A stretch of DNA of 64,000 bases from AP-15 sp963703855 (GTDB taxonomy: Bacteria > Pseudomonadota > Alphaproteobacteria > ATCC43930 > CGMCC-115725). How positions within the stretch are numbered: position 1 is the first letter of the stretch; each line of letters opens with the position of its first letter. The stretch lies in the NCBI GenBank assembly GCA_963703855.1, contig CAVPFW010000005.1, positions 62,001-126,000 on the forward strand, given 5' to 3'. The notes under the pieces were generated by a model that was not told the origin of the DNA, made no database searches, and saw only the letters and a program-made list of their open reading frames with translations. Both the position numbers and the translations under genes were made by a program. Of this stretch, positions 7,672 to 16,184 are shown piece by piece.

Positions 7672-8229
7672 TCATCCGCGGGCCGCGGGAGCGATGCGGG
7701 CCCAGGGCGGCGACAGCTCGGCGATCCGGGCGAACACCGGACAATCGGGCTCGTGCGCCCCGGGCAGATAGCCGAGGCTCATCAGGAACTCGCCGACGAT
7801 CTGCCCGCCGGTAAAGCGGAAGGTGTTGCGGAACAGCTGCGTCCAGGCCTCGACGGGGTGCGGATGGTGCGCGTCGAGCCACCGGGCGAACGATCCGTGC
7901 GAGCCGCGCAGCCCTTGGATGCGCCGCGCATTTTCGATCGCGGCTGCGATCTTGAGCCGGTTGCGCACGATCGCCCGGTCGGCGAGCAGGCGGTCGATAT
8001 CGGCCGGTCCGAAGGCGGCGACGCGATCGACGTCGAAATCGGCGAAGGCCGCGCGAAACGCCGCACGCTTGTTAAGGATGGTCAGCCAGGACAGGCCGGC
8101 CTGGTTGATTTCGAGCATCAGCCGCTCGAACAGCACCCGCTCGTCGTCGGCCGGAAATCCGTATTCGGCATCATGATAGCGGCTGTGCACCGGGTGACTG
8201 GGGGCCAGGCGGCAATAGGCCGAGCTCAT
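7672..8229 (-). CDS. tag: DNA-3-methyladenine glycosylase I
   Basis: 185-residue base-excision repair glycosylase that removes 3-methyladenine from alkylated DNA. Tag signatures seen: YHDAEYGFPADDERVLFERL near the start, EINQAGLSWLTILNKR in the helix-hairpin-helix region, and VGEFLMSLGYLPGAHEPDCP near the C-terminus, with the conserved late Cys. The N-terminal zinc-type Cys of E. coli Tag is partly represented (SAYCRLA). Length is normal for the family. It starts one base after the stop of the DUF1467 gene, so the two are probably co-transcribed. Confidence 0.9.
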   Translation of the reverse strand: MSSAYCRLAPSHPVHSRYHDAEYGFPADDERVLFERLMLEINQAGLSWLTILNKRAAFRAAFADFDVDRVAAFGPADIDRLLADRAIVRNRLKIAAAIENARRIQGLRGSHGSFARWLDAHHPHPVEAWTQLFRNTFRFTGGQIVGEFLMSLGYLPGAHEPDCPVFARIAELSPPWARIAPAARG

Positions 8230-8230
8230 C

Positions 8231-8470
8231 TCACGACCCGCGGAAGCTCAGCCACGGCGAGCGGATGACGAGGTAGATCGCCAGCCAGATGACCGCTGCG
8301 ACCGCGGTCGTGACCACCGCCTTCAAGACCAGCCGCGGCCGCTGCGGCGCGCCGGCGGCATAGCCCGGATCGTCCGGCTCGGCCGGGGTGACCCACAACG
8401 GCAGCACCGCGAACAAAGTCACCCACCACACCAGGACGTAGACGATGATGCCGGTAAACCAGTTCATCAA
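8231..8470 (-). CDS. DUF1467 family membrane protein
   Basis: 79 residues with two membrane segments (IIVYVLVWWVTLFAVLPLWV at about 8-27, VVTTAVAAVIWLAIYLVIRS near 52-71) joined by a Pro/Asp-rich loop. This matches the small alphaproteobacterial DUF1467 family, usually found beside methylmalonyl-CoA epimerase, as here. Function is unknown. The start is MMNW at 8470 or the second Met. Confidence 0.85.
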   Translation of the reverse strand: MMNWFTGIIVYVLVWWVTLFAVLPLWVTPAEPDDPGYAAGAPQRPRLVLKAVVTTAVAAVIWLAIYLVIRSPWLSFRGS

Positions 8471-8512
8471 AACCGCCTCGGCGCCGGTCCCATTTGCGCC
8501 CGAATACCGGGC

Positions 8513-8917
8513 TCATACCTCTTCGATCTCGATCAGGGTGCCGCAGAAATCCTTCGGATGCAGAAACAGCACCGGCTTGCCGTGGGCGCCCGGGCGCGGC
8601 TCGCCGTCGCCGAGCACCCGCATGCCCTGTGCGCGCAGCCGGTCGCGCGCGGCGAGGATGTCGTCGACCTCGTAGCACAAATGGTGCATGCCGCCGGCGG
8701 GGTTGCGGTCGAGAAAGCCGCGGACCGGCGACGCCTCGCCGAGCGGTTCGAGCAACTCGATCCTGGTGTTGGGCAATTCGACAAACACGACCGTCACGCC
8801 ATGCGCCGGCAATGCCTGCGGCATCGACACCCGGGCATCCAAAATCTGCCGGTAGACGGCGCTCGCCGCCGCGAGGTCGGGCACCACGATCGCCACATGG
8901 TTGAGACGTCCGATCAT
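8513..8917 (-). CDS. mce: Methylmalonyl-CoA epimerase
   Basis: 134 residues of the glyoxalase/VOC fold. It interconverts the (S) and (R) forms of methylmalonyl-CoA in propionate and odd-chain catabolism. Metal ligands are visible: His in LNHVAIVVPDL near residue 7, His in GGMHHLCYEVDD mid-protein, and Glu in GTLIEIEE at the C-terminus. The length is typical. The start overlaps the stop of the DUF924 gene by four bases (ATGA), indicating translational coupling. Confidence 0.9.
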   Translation of the reverse strand: MIGRLNHVAIVVPDLAAASAVYRQILDARVSMPQALPAHGVTVVFVELPNTRIELLEPLGEASPVRGFLDRNPAGGMHHLCYEVDDILAARDRLRAQGMRVLGDGEPRPGAHGKPVLFLHPKDFCGTLIEIEEV

Positions 8918-9507
8918 CCTTCACCCACCCGGTCCAGCGCGTTGAGAAACTCGATTTCCTCGGCGGTCGATGGCCGGCCGAGAATCGCGTTGCGATGCGG
9001 GAAACGGCCAAACCGCTCGATGACCTCGAGATAAGGGCGCCCGTAGCGACGCAACGAACCGCGGCGATCGGGATTTCGCGGCAGGGCTTGGGACAGCGCC
9101 AATGAGCGGCGCTGATCGGCGAGATCCTCGCTGTGATGGAACGGCATATAAAAGAACAGCCGCCAGGCCGGCGGGACCGACCGGTCGAAACCGTGTTCGA
9201 GAGCCCGGTCGGCGGCCGCCCGCGCCGCGGCATCGGTCGCGTAGGCGCGCGGCGAACCGCGGAAGATGTTGCGCGGCACCTGGTCGAGCAGCAGCACCAA
9301 GGCCAGCGCCCCCTCGGCCGATGCTTCCCATGACCGCAACCCCCCGGCCGCGGCGGCCTCGTAGTCGGCGAGAAATTCCCGGCGCAAGGCCGCGTCGAAC
9401 TCCTCGGTGCTCTTGAACCAGATCGCGCGGTGCTGCTCGCGTCCGGGGTCGCCCGGCGGCCCGAACCAGAAATCGATCATCGCGCGGGCGCGTTCGGGAA
9501 GGGTCAT
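8914..9507 (-). CDS. DUF924 family protein
   Basis: 197 residues with DUF924 hallmarks: IDFWFGPPGDPG near the start, ALALVLLLDQVPRNIFRGSPRAYATD in the middle, and FYMPFHHSEDLADQ followed by GRFPHRNAILGR toward the end. These are TPR-like helical proteins of unknown function. The start is set at 9507, where the family begins. The open frame continues upstream only because the preceding oxidase gene has lost its frame. The expected stop of that gene would overlap this ATG as ATGA. Confidence 0.82.
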   Translation of the reverse strand: MTLPERARAMIDFWFGPPGDPGREQHRAIWFKSTEEFDAALRREFLADYEAAAAGGLRSWEASAEGALALVLLLDQVPRNIFRGSPRAYATDAAARAAADRALEHGFDRSVPPAWRLFFYMPFHHSEDLADQRRSLALSQALPRNPDRRGSLRRYGRPYLEVIERFGRFPHRNAILGRPSTAEEIEFLNALDRVGEG

Positions 9508-12473
9508 GGTGAGCGCGCTCCCGGCAGAGGCGTCGTCGAGGATGCGGACGAGGTGATGGGCGGTGCGGCCCAAGGCGTCGGCGATCTGGTGGCGGCAGCT
9601 GGTGCCGCAGGCGGCGAGGAGGGTGTCGGGGGGTGCGGCGCGCAGCTTCGGCAAGACGCCGAGCTCGCCGATCGTCAGCGACATCGCGTAGTGCTCGGCC
9701 TCGTAGCCGAACGCACCGGCCATGCCGCAGCAGGTCGAAATCAAAGGTCTCGACCTTGAGATCCGGGATCAGCTGCAAGGCCTTGACCGCGGCGCCGACG
9801 GTGGCGAAGGCCTTCTGGTGGCAATGGCCGTGCAACAAGGCGGTGCGGCCCGGCATCGGTCGTGAGAGGGAGCTCGAACCTTCCCGCGGCGCGCTCGGTC
9901 TCGACGAATTCCTCGAACAGCCGGGCATGGGCGGCGAGCGCCTTGGCTGCATCGCCCGGCAACAGCGCCGGAAATTCGTCGCGCAGGGTCAGCAGGCACG
10001 AGGGTTCGAGCCCGACGATCGGGGTGCCGGCGGCGACATGGGGGGCGAGGGCGTCGACCGTATGCCGCGCCTCGATCCGGGCCTGGTCGACCAGCCCGGC
10101 GGCGAGAAAGGTCCGGCCGCAGCACAACGGTCTTCCGCGCGCGGGGTCGGGGCTGAGGGTCCGATAGCCGGCGCGGGTCAGAACGCGCTCGGCGGCGCGG
10201 GCATTCTCCGGCTCGAACCAGCGGTTGAAGGTGTCGACCAGCAGCACTACGTCGCGCCGCTCGTGAACCCCCTCCCTTCCCTCCCCCGCGAGCGAGGGAG
10301 GGTTAGGGTGGGGGCCGGCGCCGCGATAGGGGCGGGCGGACCACTGCGGCAGTTTGCGGGCGGCGCTGAGCCCGAGCCACCGCTCGCCCAACTGCGCCAG
10401 AAACGGCATCCGGTTGCGCAGGTTGAGCAGCGGCGCCAGGCGCGCGGCATAGCGGGCATAGCGCGGCAAATAGGCGATCAGCCGGTCGCGCATGCCGAGC
10501 CCGTGATGGCGGCGGTAATGGTGCAGGAACTCGATCTTCATCCGCGCCATGTCGACGCCGGTCGGGCATTCGCGCCGGCAGCCCTTGCACGAGATGCACA
10601 AGGCCATGGTTTCGCGCATGTCGTCGGATACGAGCGCGTCGGGCCCGAGCTGGCCCGACAAGGCCAGGCGCAAGGTGTTGGCCCGGCCGCGGGTCAGGTG
10701 CTGCTCGTCGCCGGTGGCGCGGAACGACGGGCACATGACCGCGGCGTCGCGGGCGCGGCAGGCGCCGTTGTTGTTGCACATCTCGACGGCACCGGCGAAC
10801 CCGCCCCATTCCGACCAGTCGAGCGCGGCGTCGAGCGGCAATGGCCGGTAGTCCGGCTGGTAGCGGAATAGGCTGCGATCATCCATCCGGGAGGGCCGGA
10901 CGATTTTGCCGGGGTTGAACAGGCCGTCGGGGTCGAAGGCGTCCTTGACCTCCTCGAAGGCGCGGACCATGCGCCCCCCAAACATCGCCTCGTGAAATTC
11001 GGAGCGCACCAGCCCGTCGCCGTGCTCGCCCGAATGCGAGCCCTTGTATTCGCGGACCATTGCAAACGCCTCCTCGGCGATCGCCCGCATCTTTCTGACC
11101 TCGAGCTCCTGCTTGACGTTGAGCACCGGGCGCACATGCAGGCAGCCGACCGAGGCGTGGGCGTACCAGGTGCCGTAGGTGCCGTGCTTCTCGAAGATCC
11201 GGGTCAGCCGGTCGGTATAGTCGGCGAGGTCTTCGAGGCGGACCGCGCAGTCTTCGAGAAACGAGATCGGCTTGCCGTCCCCCTTCATCGACATCATGAT
11301 GTTGAGGCCCTGCGCGCGCACCTCCCACACCGCCTGCTGAAAGGCCGGGTCGATCGCCTCGACCACCGCGCCGGGCAAGCCCAGATCGCCCATCAGCTCG
11401 CCTAGCGCGTTCAGCCGCCGCAGATTTTCGGCCGGGTCGTCGCCCGAGAATTCGGTCAGCAGCACCGCCGCCGGCTCGCCCTGCACGAAACGGTCGACCA
11501 CGGCGCGGAACATAGGGATGTCGCGCGACAATTCGATCATCGTGCGGTCGACCAGCTCGACGGCGCTGGGGCCGAGCTCGACGATCCGCCTTGTCGCGTC
11601 CATCGCGCCGTAGAAGGTCGGGAAATGGCAGATGCCGAGCACCCGATGCGCCGGGATCGGCTGCAATTCGAGCTCGATCTCGTTGAAAAAGGCGAGGGTG
11701 CCCTCCGAGCCGACCAGCAGACGGGCCATGTTGTGGCCCCCATGAGAGCCGTCTCCATCGATGCTGTCGATGTTGTAGCCGCCGACCCGGCGCAGCACCT
11801 TGGGAAACCGGGCTTCTATCTCGTCGGTCTCACGGCGGTGCAAGGCGCGCATATGGCGGACCAGCTCGCGATAGCGCTCGGGCGTCGCAGTGTCGTCGGA
11901 ATCAGCCGGGAAATTGCCGGGGACCTCGCCGAACCACGCCCTCGTGCCGTCGGCCAGCAGCGCGTCGACGCCGCGCACGTTGTGCACCATGTTGCCGTAG
12001 CGCAACGAGCGCGACCCGCAGCTGTTGTTGGCGGTCATGCCGCCGATCGTGGCTCGGCTCGCCGTCGACGGGTCGACTGGAAAGAACAGCTGGTGCTGTC
12101 TGAGCGAGCGGTTGAGGCGGTCGAGGACCACCCCCGGCTCGACGCGCGCCCGGCGCCCCTCGGCATCGACCGCGACGACCCGGTCCATGTGCCGGCTGCA
12201 ATCGAGGACCAGTGCGCGGGCGACGGTCTGCCCGCATTGCGAGGTGCCCGCACCGCGCGGCAATACCGGTACCCCCTCCTCGCGGGCGATCGCGATCGCC
12301 GCCGCCGCGTCCTCGCGGTCGTATGGCACGACGACGCCCAAGGGCTCGATCTGATAGATCGAGGCATCGGTCGCGTAGCGCCCGCGGCTGAACGGATCGA
12401 ACATGACTTCGCCGCGGATCTCGCGGCGCAACCGCGTCTCGAGGGCTCGTGCGGGATGATCGTCGATCGGCAT
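9504..12473 (-). CDS. FAD-linked oxidase / Fe-S oxidoreductase (YdiJ-like), broken by frameshifts
   Basis: Large cytoplasmic flavo-iron-sulfur oxidase related to YdiJ-type D-2-hydroxyglutarate or D-lactate dehydrogenases. Domain order: FAD_binding_4 (VLPRGAGTSQCGQTV, GGMTANNSCGS), FAD oxidase C-terminal domain, 4Fe-4S dicluster (CNNNGACR, CISCKGCRRECPTGVD) and Cys-rich CCG regions (LCCGR, STCCGMAGAFGYE). The frame changes near 9851 (one extra base in the GCCCGG context, before GRTALLHGHCHQKAF) and near 9739 (one extra base in GAAA, before STCCGMAG). A third lesion near 9520 would restore a stop at 9506-9504. Removing three bases gives 988 residues, normal for the family. The start is MPIDDHP at 12473. 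A REP element is inserted in frame at 10267-10315. Confidence 0.8.
10267..10315. repeat. REP-like palindrome inside the oxidase coding region
   Basis: CCCTCCCTTCCCTCCCCCGC followed by GAGCGAGGGAGGGTTAGGG-type arms, matching the intergenic palindromes at 1961, 20026 and 36250. On the minus strand it is translated as GPHPNPPSLAGEGREG between the Fe-S domain and the VVLLVDTF strand, without breaking the frame. Confidence 0.65.
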
Positions 12474-12594
12474 GGATTTGTTCGGTTCGGGCGCGGGTGG
12501 CGCACAGCCTATCGGCTCGGCCCGCCGCAAACAACCGAGTGCCTCGGCAGCACCGAGCGCGTCGGCCGGAACGCTGCGCTCCTGCTTCGCCTGG

Positions 12595-13083
12595 TCACCG
12601 TCTCTGTCGGCATCGGCGCTCCGGGCTCAGGGTGATGTTCCGATCGGAAATCGGGAGGACCCGTTTCGCGTCTCCATGCGCCAGCTCGACATAGCCGGCG
12701 ACCGTCATTTTCTTTGGCATGCCTGATCGCACCAGGGCTGCTGGAATGCCTGCCACACGGATGAAATCGGTGGCGAATTGGGGCTCTTCCAGATCCGCTG
12801 CTGCGTGGATCGCGTTGCCCCTGATTTCCGGCATCCAATTCGCCTCGTTATCTATTGCTATCAGCCAATCGAGAGGAACACGCGGGAAACCGACTACGAT
12901 TCCGGATGTTATGCGCAGGTCGAACTTTGACAGCCGCTCGGCCGGGGAAAGCCCCAGCTTCTTGAATGACAGGCAGTACGTCGCCTGCGCAGCCGCGAGC
13001 GGGCCGCCTGCGCAGGCGAAAAGCATCGCCAATGTGAGCAGACAGAGCAGGGTCTTGGGGCCCACGGCGCGCCCCTGGGTCAC
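12595..13083 (-). CDS. Secreted protein of unknown function
   Basis: 162 residues with a signal sequence (KTLLCLLTLAMLFACAGGPLAAA); the Cys near residue 24 could form a lipobox (LFAC). The mature part contains LGLSPAERLSKFDLRITSGI and PLDWLIAIDNEANWMPEIRG, with no family recognised. The GTG start at 13083 overlaps the stop of the RlpA-like gene by four bases (GTGA), so the two are translated together and may act in the same envelope process. Confidence 0.55.
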   Translation of the reverse strand: MTQGRAVGPKTLLCLLTLAMLFACAGGPLAAAQATYCLSFKKLGLSPAERLSKFDLRITSGIVVGFPRVPLDWLIAIDNEANWMPEIRGNAIHAAADLEEPQFATDFIRVAGIPAALVRSGMPKKMTVAGYVELAHGDAKRVLPISDRNITLSPERRCRQRR

Positions 13084-13400
13084 GGGAGGGTTACGACCAC
13101 CTTTGCGAGCCCTGGGCGGGTGCTTCCGACGAGGGCCATGAAAGCGGCTGGCGTCAAGTCGACGACCCGTCCGGGCGCATACGGACCGCGATCGGTGACG
13201 GTGACCGCGATCGAGCGAGAGGGATCTTCAGCAAGGCGAACCGTGACGACGGTGCCAAGGGGGACCTTCAGCATGGCGGCGTTCATCGCGTCGGGGTCGA
13301 ACACCCGGCCGTTCGCCATCTGTCGTCCGGGGAGATCGTACCAGGACGCCAACCCGGAAAGACCGTCCTGCGCTGCGCGCACCTCGGCCGGCTTCGACAT
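13080..13400 (-). CDS. RlpA-like double-psi beta-barrel protein
   Basis: 106 residues made almost wholly of the RlpA-type DPBB domain. GLASWYDLPGRQMANG opens the barrel, NAAMLKVPLGTVVTVRLAED and VTVTDRGPYAPGRVVDL follow, and the catalytic-type Asp of TDRGP is present. RlpA proteins are septal lytic transglycosylases or peptidoglycan-binding proteins. No signal peptide or SPOR domain is visible, so this is a short variant and its export is unclear. It is coupled to the downstream secreted protein by a GTGA overlap. Confidence 0.75.
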   Translation of the reverse strand: MSKPAEVRAAQDGLSGLASWYDLPGRQMANGRVFDPDAMNAAMLKVPLGTVVTVRLAEDPSRSIAVTVTDRGPYAPGRVVDLTPAAFMALVGSTRPGLAKVVVTLP

Positions 13401-13552
13401 TCCCCGCCATCCTGGTCTAGGAACAAACCATGAATATTGGGTGGTGTCGCCCCAGGCGTCAAGAGCCTCTCGACCGGCTGGCTGCTACGCCAAGCGGCAA
13501 ATCATCCGGGTGCCCGGCCGGATGCCGCCCCATTTGCTGGGGCGGGCGGGGC

Positions 13553-14167
13553 TCAGGGGCGGCGGAACGGATGGTCCATGACCGCCTGCTGCTCCGGGGT
13601 CAGCGCCTGGTAGAGCGCCTGGAGCGCCGGCTTTGCCGATTGCAATGCGTCGAGCCGCGCCGACAGGAACTGCTGCGCCCGATCCATGCGGTCGAGCACG
13701 GTCGACTCCTCGCGAGGCTTCAGCGACTGACATAGCTGCCGTTCTTTCTGTTGCTCGGCCTGGGCGATGCTCTGCACCTTGTCCCACAGCGGCCGCTGCT
13801 GCGCAGTCAAGTCGAGTTTGGCCTCGACATAGGCGCGGCGCGCGGCGCGCCAGGCGAGCCGATCGATGCACCGTTCCTGCGGGTCCCCGCCCATCATCCG
13901 GCGCATCATCATTTGATGCATCATCGGCCAGCCGCCCATGTGCCGCTCGCCGATGCCCCGTTCGCCGATGCCGCGCTCGCCGATGCCGCGCTCGCCGATG
14001 CCGGGCATACGCTGCTCGGCGCCGCCCTGGTCTGGGCCGGTTTTCTCGCCGCCCAAGGGGGTGACCTGGGTCTGCTGGGTATCGGTATTTTCGGCCGCGT
14101 CGGCGAGCATCGGCAGGGCGATCGCGGCGATGGCGGCGAGCGCGGCCGCGAGCAGTGTCATTTTCAC
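13553..14167 (-). CDS. Spy/CpxP-like LTXXQ-motif periplasmic protein
   Basis: 204 residues. A Sec signal (MKMTLLAAALAAIAAIALPM...ADA) is followed by a disordered linker with four GIGER repeats, a Met-rich patch (GGWPMMHQMMMRRMMGG, residues about 79-95) and a helical domain with LDLTAQQRPLWDKV and YQALTPEQQAVMDHPFR. These are LTXXQ motifs of the Spy/CpxP chaperone family. The Met-rich patch could bind copper or silver, but that is inference. Likely a periplasmic stress protein. Confidence 0.78.
   Translation of the reverse strand: MKMTLLAAALAAIAAIALPMLADAAENTDTQQTQVTPLGGEKTGPDQGGAEQRMPGIGERGIGERGIGERGIGERHMGGWPMMHQMMMRRMMGGDPQERCIDRLAWRAARRAYVEAKLDLTAQQRPLWDKVQSIAQAEQQKERQLCQSLKPREESTVLDRMDRAQQFLSARLDALQSAKPALQALYQALTPEQQAVMDHPFRRP
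13942..14005. repeat. 15-bp tandem repeats encoding GIGER
   Basis: About four copies of a 15-bp unit (cgctcgccgatgccg and close variants) inside the Spy-like gene, translated as repeated Gly-Ile-Gly-Glu-Arg on the minus strand. In-frame unit length means copy-number changes would keep the frame. Confidence 0.75.
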
Positions 14168-14334
14168 GAAAACCTCCGTCGAGTCACGGCTCGGGTCCAG
14201 AGCCGCGTTCGACGAAGCATATGCAGCCGCGCAACAGGCGATCCCCGCGAAGGCAGGGCGCCACCCGCCGCGGCGCGCTGCCCGGCCATGCTCAGGCCCG
14301 ATTTGAAATGAAGTGCGTTATCTGAATGGGTTAT

Positions 14335-14440
14335 CGTCGCCCCCGCGAAAGCGGGGGTCCAGAGCTGCCCCTGGCCTGAACGGGGGCAACCGTTCGGGTT
14401 CTTGGGGCCCCTGGGTTCCCGCTTTCGCGGGAATGACGGT
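14335..14440. repeat. Inverted pair of REP elements (CCCGCGAAAGCGGG type)
   Basis: Left arm CCCCCGCGAAAGCGGGGG near 14340 and right arm TTCCCGCTTTCGCGGGAA near 14416 form individual hairpins, and the whole is also an imperfect inverted repeat (GTCGCCCC... / ...GGAATGAC). This is a repeat type widespread in alphaproteobacterial intergenic DNA. It fills most of the 312-base gap between the Spy-like gene and the aminotransferase; nothing else is seen there. Confidence 0.75.
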
Positions 14441-14479
14441 AAAGCGTTGGTATTACCGGAATTATTACGGTTCGAGCGC

Positions 14480-15407
14480 TCAGGCCTCGAGCCGCCGCAG
14501 ATGCTGCGCGACGAAATCGCAGCCGACCAGTTCCTTGTAGGCTTCGGTCAGCTTGGCGGTGACCGGCCCCGGCACCTTTCCGGCGGCGAAGCTGCGGCCG
14601 TTCAGGCTGCGCACCCCGCAGATGCACAGGCTGGTCGAGGTCAGAAAGCATTCGTCGGCGGTGTAGGCGTCGTAGAGGTCGAGGTCCGCCTCCGCACAGC
14701 CGATGCCGAGCGGGGCGGCGAGGTCGATCACCGCCTGGCGGCTGACGCCGGGCAGCACAAACCGCTCCCTCGGCGTCGTCAGCCGGCCGTCGCGGACCAG
14801 GAAAATGTTGCTGCCCTGGCCCTCGGCGAGATTGCCGTTGACATCGAGCAACACCGCCCAGGCGTCGGGGTTCTGCGCCTTCACCTCGCGGTCGGCGAGG
14901 ACGAGGTTCAGGTATTGGTGCATCTTGGCGCGCGGCGACAATGAGTTCGGGCGGCGTGCGGCGCAGCGCGGGCGTGACCGCGTCGATGCCGTCGCGGAAA
15001 TGTTTTGCGCGCTCGCGCAACGGCAGGGGCACGCACTCGACGATCACATTGGGGCCGTAATGGTCCCAATTGTCGCCGGGCACCGGGTGGATGCCGCGGC
15101 TGATGCGCTGGGCGAGCCAGTAATCCTCGCCCGGGGCCAGCAGATGGAGGTTGCGGGCGAGCACGTCGGCGCTGATCGCGACCATCTCGGCGGGGCTCAG
15201 ACCGGGGTCGAGATCGAGATATTTCAGCGAGCGGTAGAGCCGGGCAACGTGCTGTTCGAGGCGAAAGGCCGCGCCGTTGAAGCTGCGGGTCATGTCGAAG
15301 ACCGCGTCGCCACGCAGAAAACCCTGATCGCGGAACGGGATCAGGACCTCGCTCTCGCGCACGATCCTGCCGTTGAACCAGGCGACGCGCTCGTTGGCCA
15401 GCGCCAT
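14480..15407 (-). CDS. Class IV aminotransferase, single-base frameshift
   Basis: PLP-dependent fold-type IV enzyme related to branched-chain and D-amino-acid aminotransferases. The first frame gives VAWFNGRIVRESEVLIPFRD, FLRGDAVFDMTRSF and LRRTPPEL. After a frame change at about 14942 the other frame gives SPRAKMHQYLNLVLADREV, containing the Lys of the family, then GNLAEGQGSNIFLVRDG and FLTSTSLCICGV. Removing one base in the ACAATGAG context joins them into 308 residues, the normal length. The ATG at 15407 follows a GGAGGG site. Substrate unknown. Because both halves are fully conserved, a sequence error is as likely as a real mutation. Confidence 0.8.
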
Positions 15408-15486
15408 CGGCGGACCCTCCTCCCGGTGCCATGCCGCAGTCTCGCCAACCCGCCGCGAAAAGGCAATCAACCGCCATCGCCGGCTC

Positions 15487-16168
15487 TCACCACAAGCCCG
15501 GCAGCACCCGCCAGCGGACCCGCCGGGCATAATCCTCGTAGCCCGGCAGCTCGGCGCGCAATGCGCGGTCCTCGCCGATCGTCCGCCATACGAGGAGCGG
15601 CACCCCGAGCGCGCCGATTGCCGTCGCCCACCACGAGCACAGGGCGAGCCCGCTCGCCAGGACGGCCGGGCGCTGTCCTAATTCGGGAGGACAGCACCGA
15701 CGGCCGGGATGGCGCCCGCATAACCCGGATGGCGCACCCAACGGTAGGGGCCGCCGGCGACGACGCGATGCCCGCGCTCCCGTTGGATGCGGACCACCGA
15801 GGAAAAGAACCGGTTGACGTGCATCGCCCAGGTGACGAGCGCCAGCCCGGCGGCGAAGACCCCGAGCGCTGCGATGCGCAGCCATGACGGCGCGGTGTCG
15901 GACCAGTGAAACCGGCCGCGGTCTAGGCCGGCGATCGCCCAGTGCGCGATGCACAGCAAAAAGACGAGAAGCAATCTCAGCCCCGGCGGCTGGCCGCCCG
16001 GCCGCATGCGCTCCCGCGCGAGCTCCTGGCCGATCAGAAAGAGGCTGGCGGCGGATACCGCGGCGACGATCCCGAGATAGAGCCAGAACATCGGCAGGTC
16101 GACCCGTCCCGCGGCGGCGAACAGGACGCCCCGATCAACATGACCACCCCGAGGGTTTGGCCGACCAT
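15487..16168 (-). pseudogene. Isoprenylcysteine methyltransferase-family (ICMT/NnrU-like) gene, disrupted
   Basis: Integral membrane methyltransferase-like protein. FWLYLGIVAAVSAASLFLIG and LRLLLVFLLCIAHWAIAG are membrane segments. GGPYRWVRHPGYAGAI and LVWRTIGEDRALRAELPGYEDYARRV are the C-terminal methyltransferase signature. Two lesions are seen. A 38-bp insertion at 15661-15708 separates GAIPAV from LASGLALCSWWA and shifts the frame. Near 16120 the N-terminal frame MVGQTLGVVMLIG is out of phase with VLFAAAGRVDLPMFW. Deleting the 38 bp restores one uninterrupted C-terminal half. The start is taken at 16168, just after the pheT stop; an ATG at 16091 is the alternative. Confidence 0.7.
15661..15708. 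mobile_element. 38-bp palindromic insertion with 10-bp direct repeats
   Basis: gacggccggg occurs at 15661-15670 and again at 15699-15708. Between them lies a 28-bp segment whose centre is a perfect 8-bp inverted repeat (GCTGTCCT / AGGACAGC) around an 8-base loop AATTCGGG. Removing one repeat copy plus the 28 bp restores the reading frame of the methyltransferase gene and a family-like sequence (GAIPAVLASGLALC). This has the structure of a tiny insertion with target-site duplication. No transposase is encoded. Confidence 0.7.
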
Positions 16169-16184
16169 CGCTGCCGACGGATCG

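Noticed and set aside
8914..9744. Single 276-residue protein combining a Cys-rich domain with DUF924
   Set aside because: The first 79 residues are the displaced C-terminus of the upstream oxidase; the fusion arises from frameshifts.
13942..14005. Regular short repeats considered as a CRISPR array
   Set aside because: 15-bp in-frame units without unique spacers, coding for GIGER repeats in a Spy-like protein.
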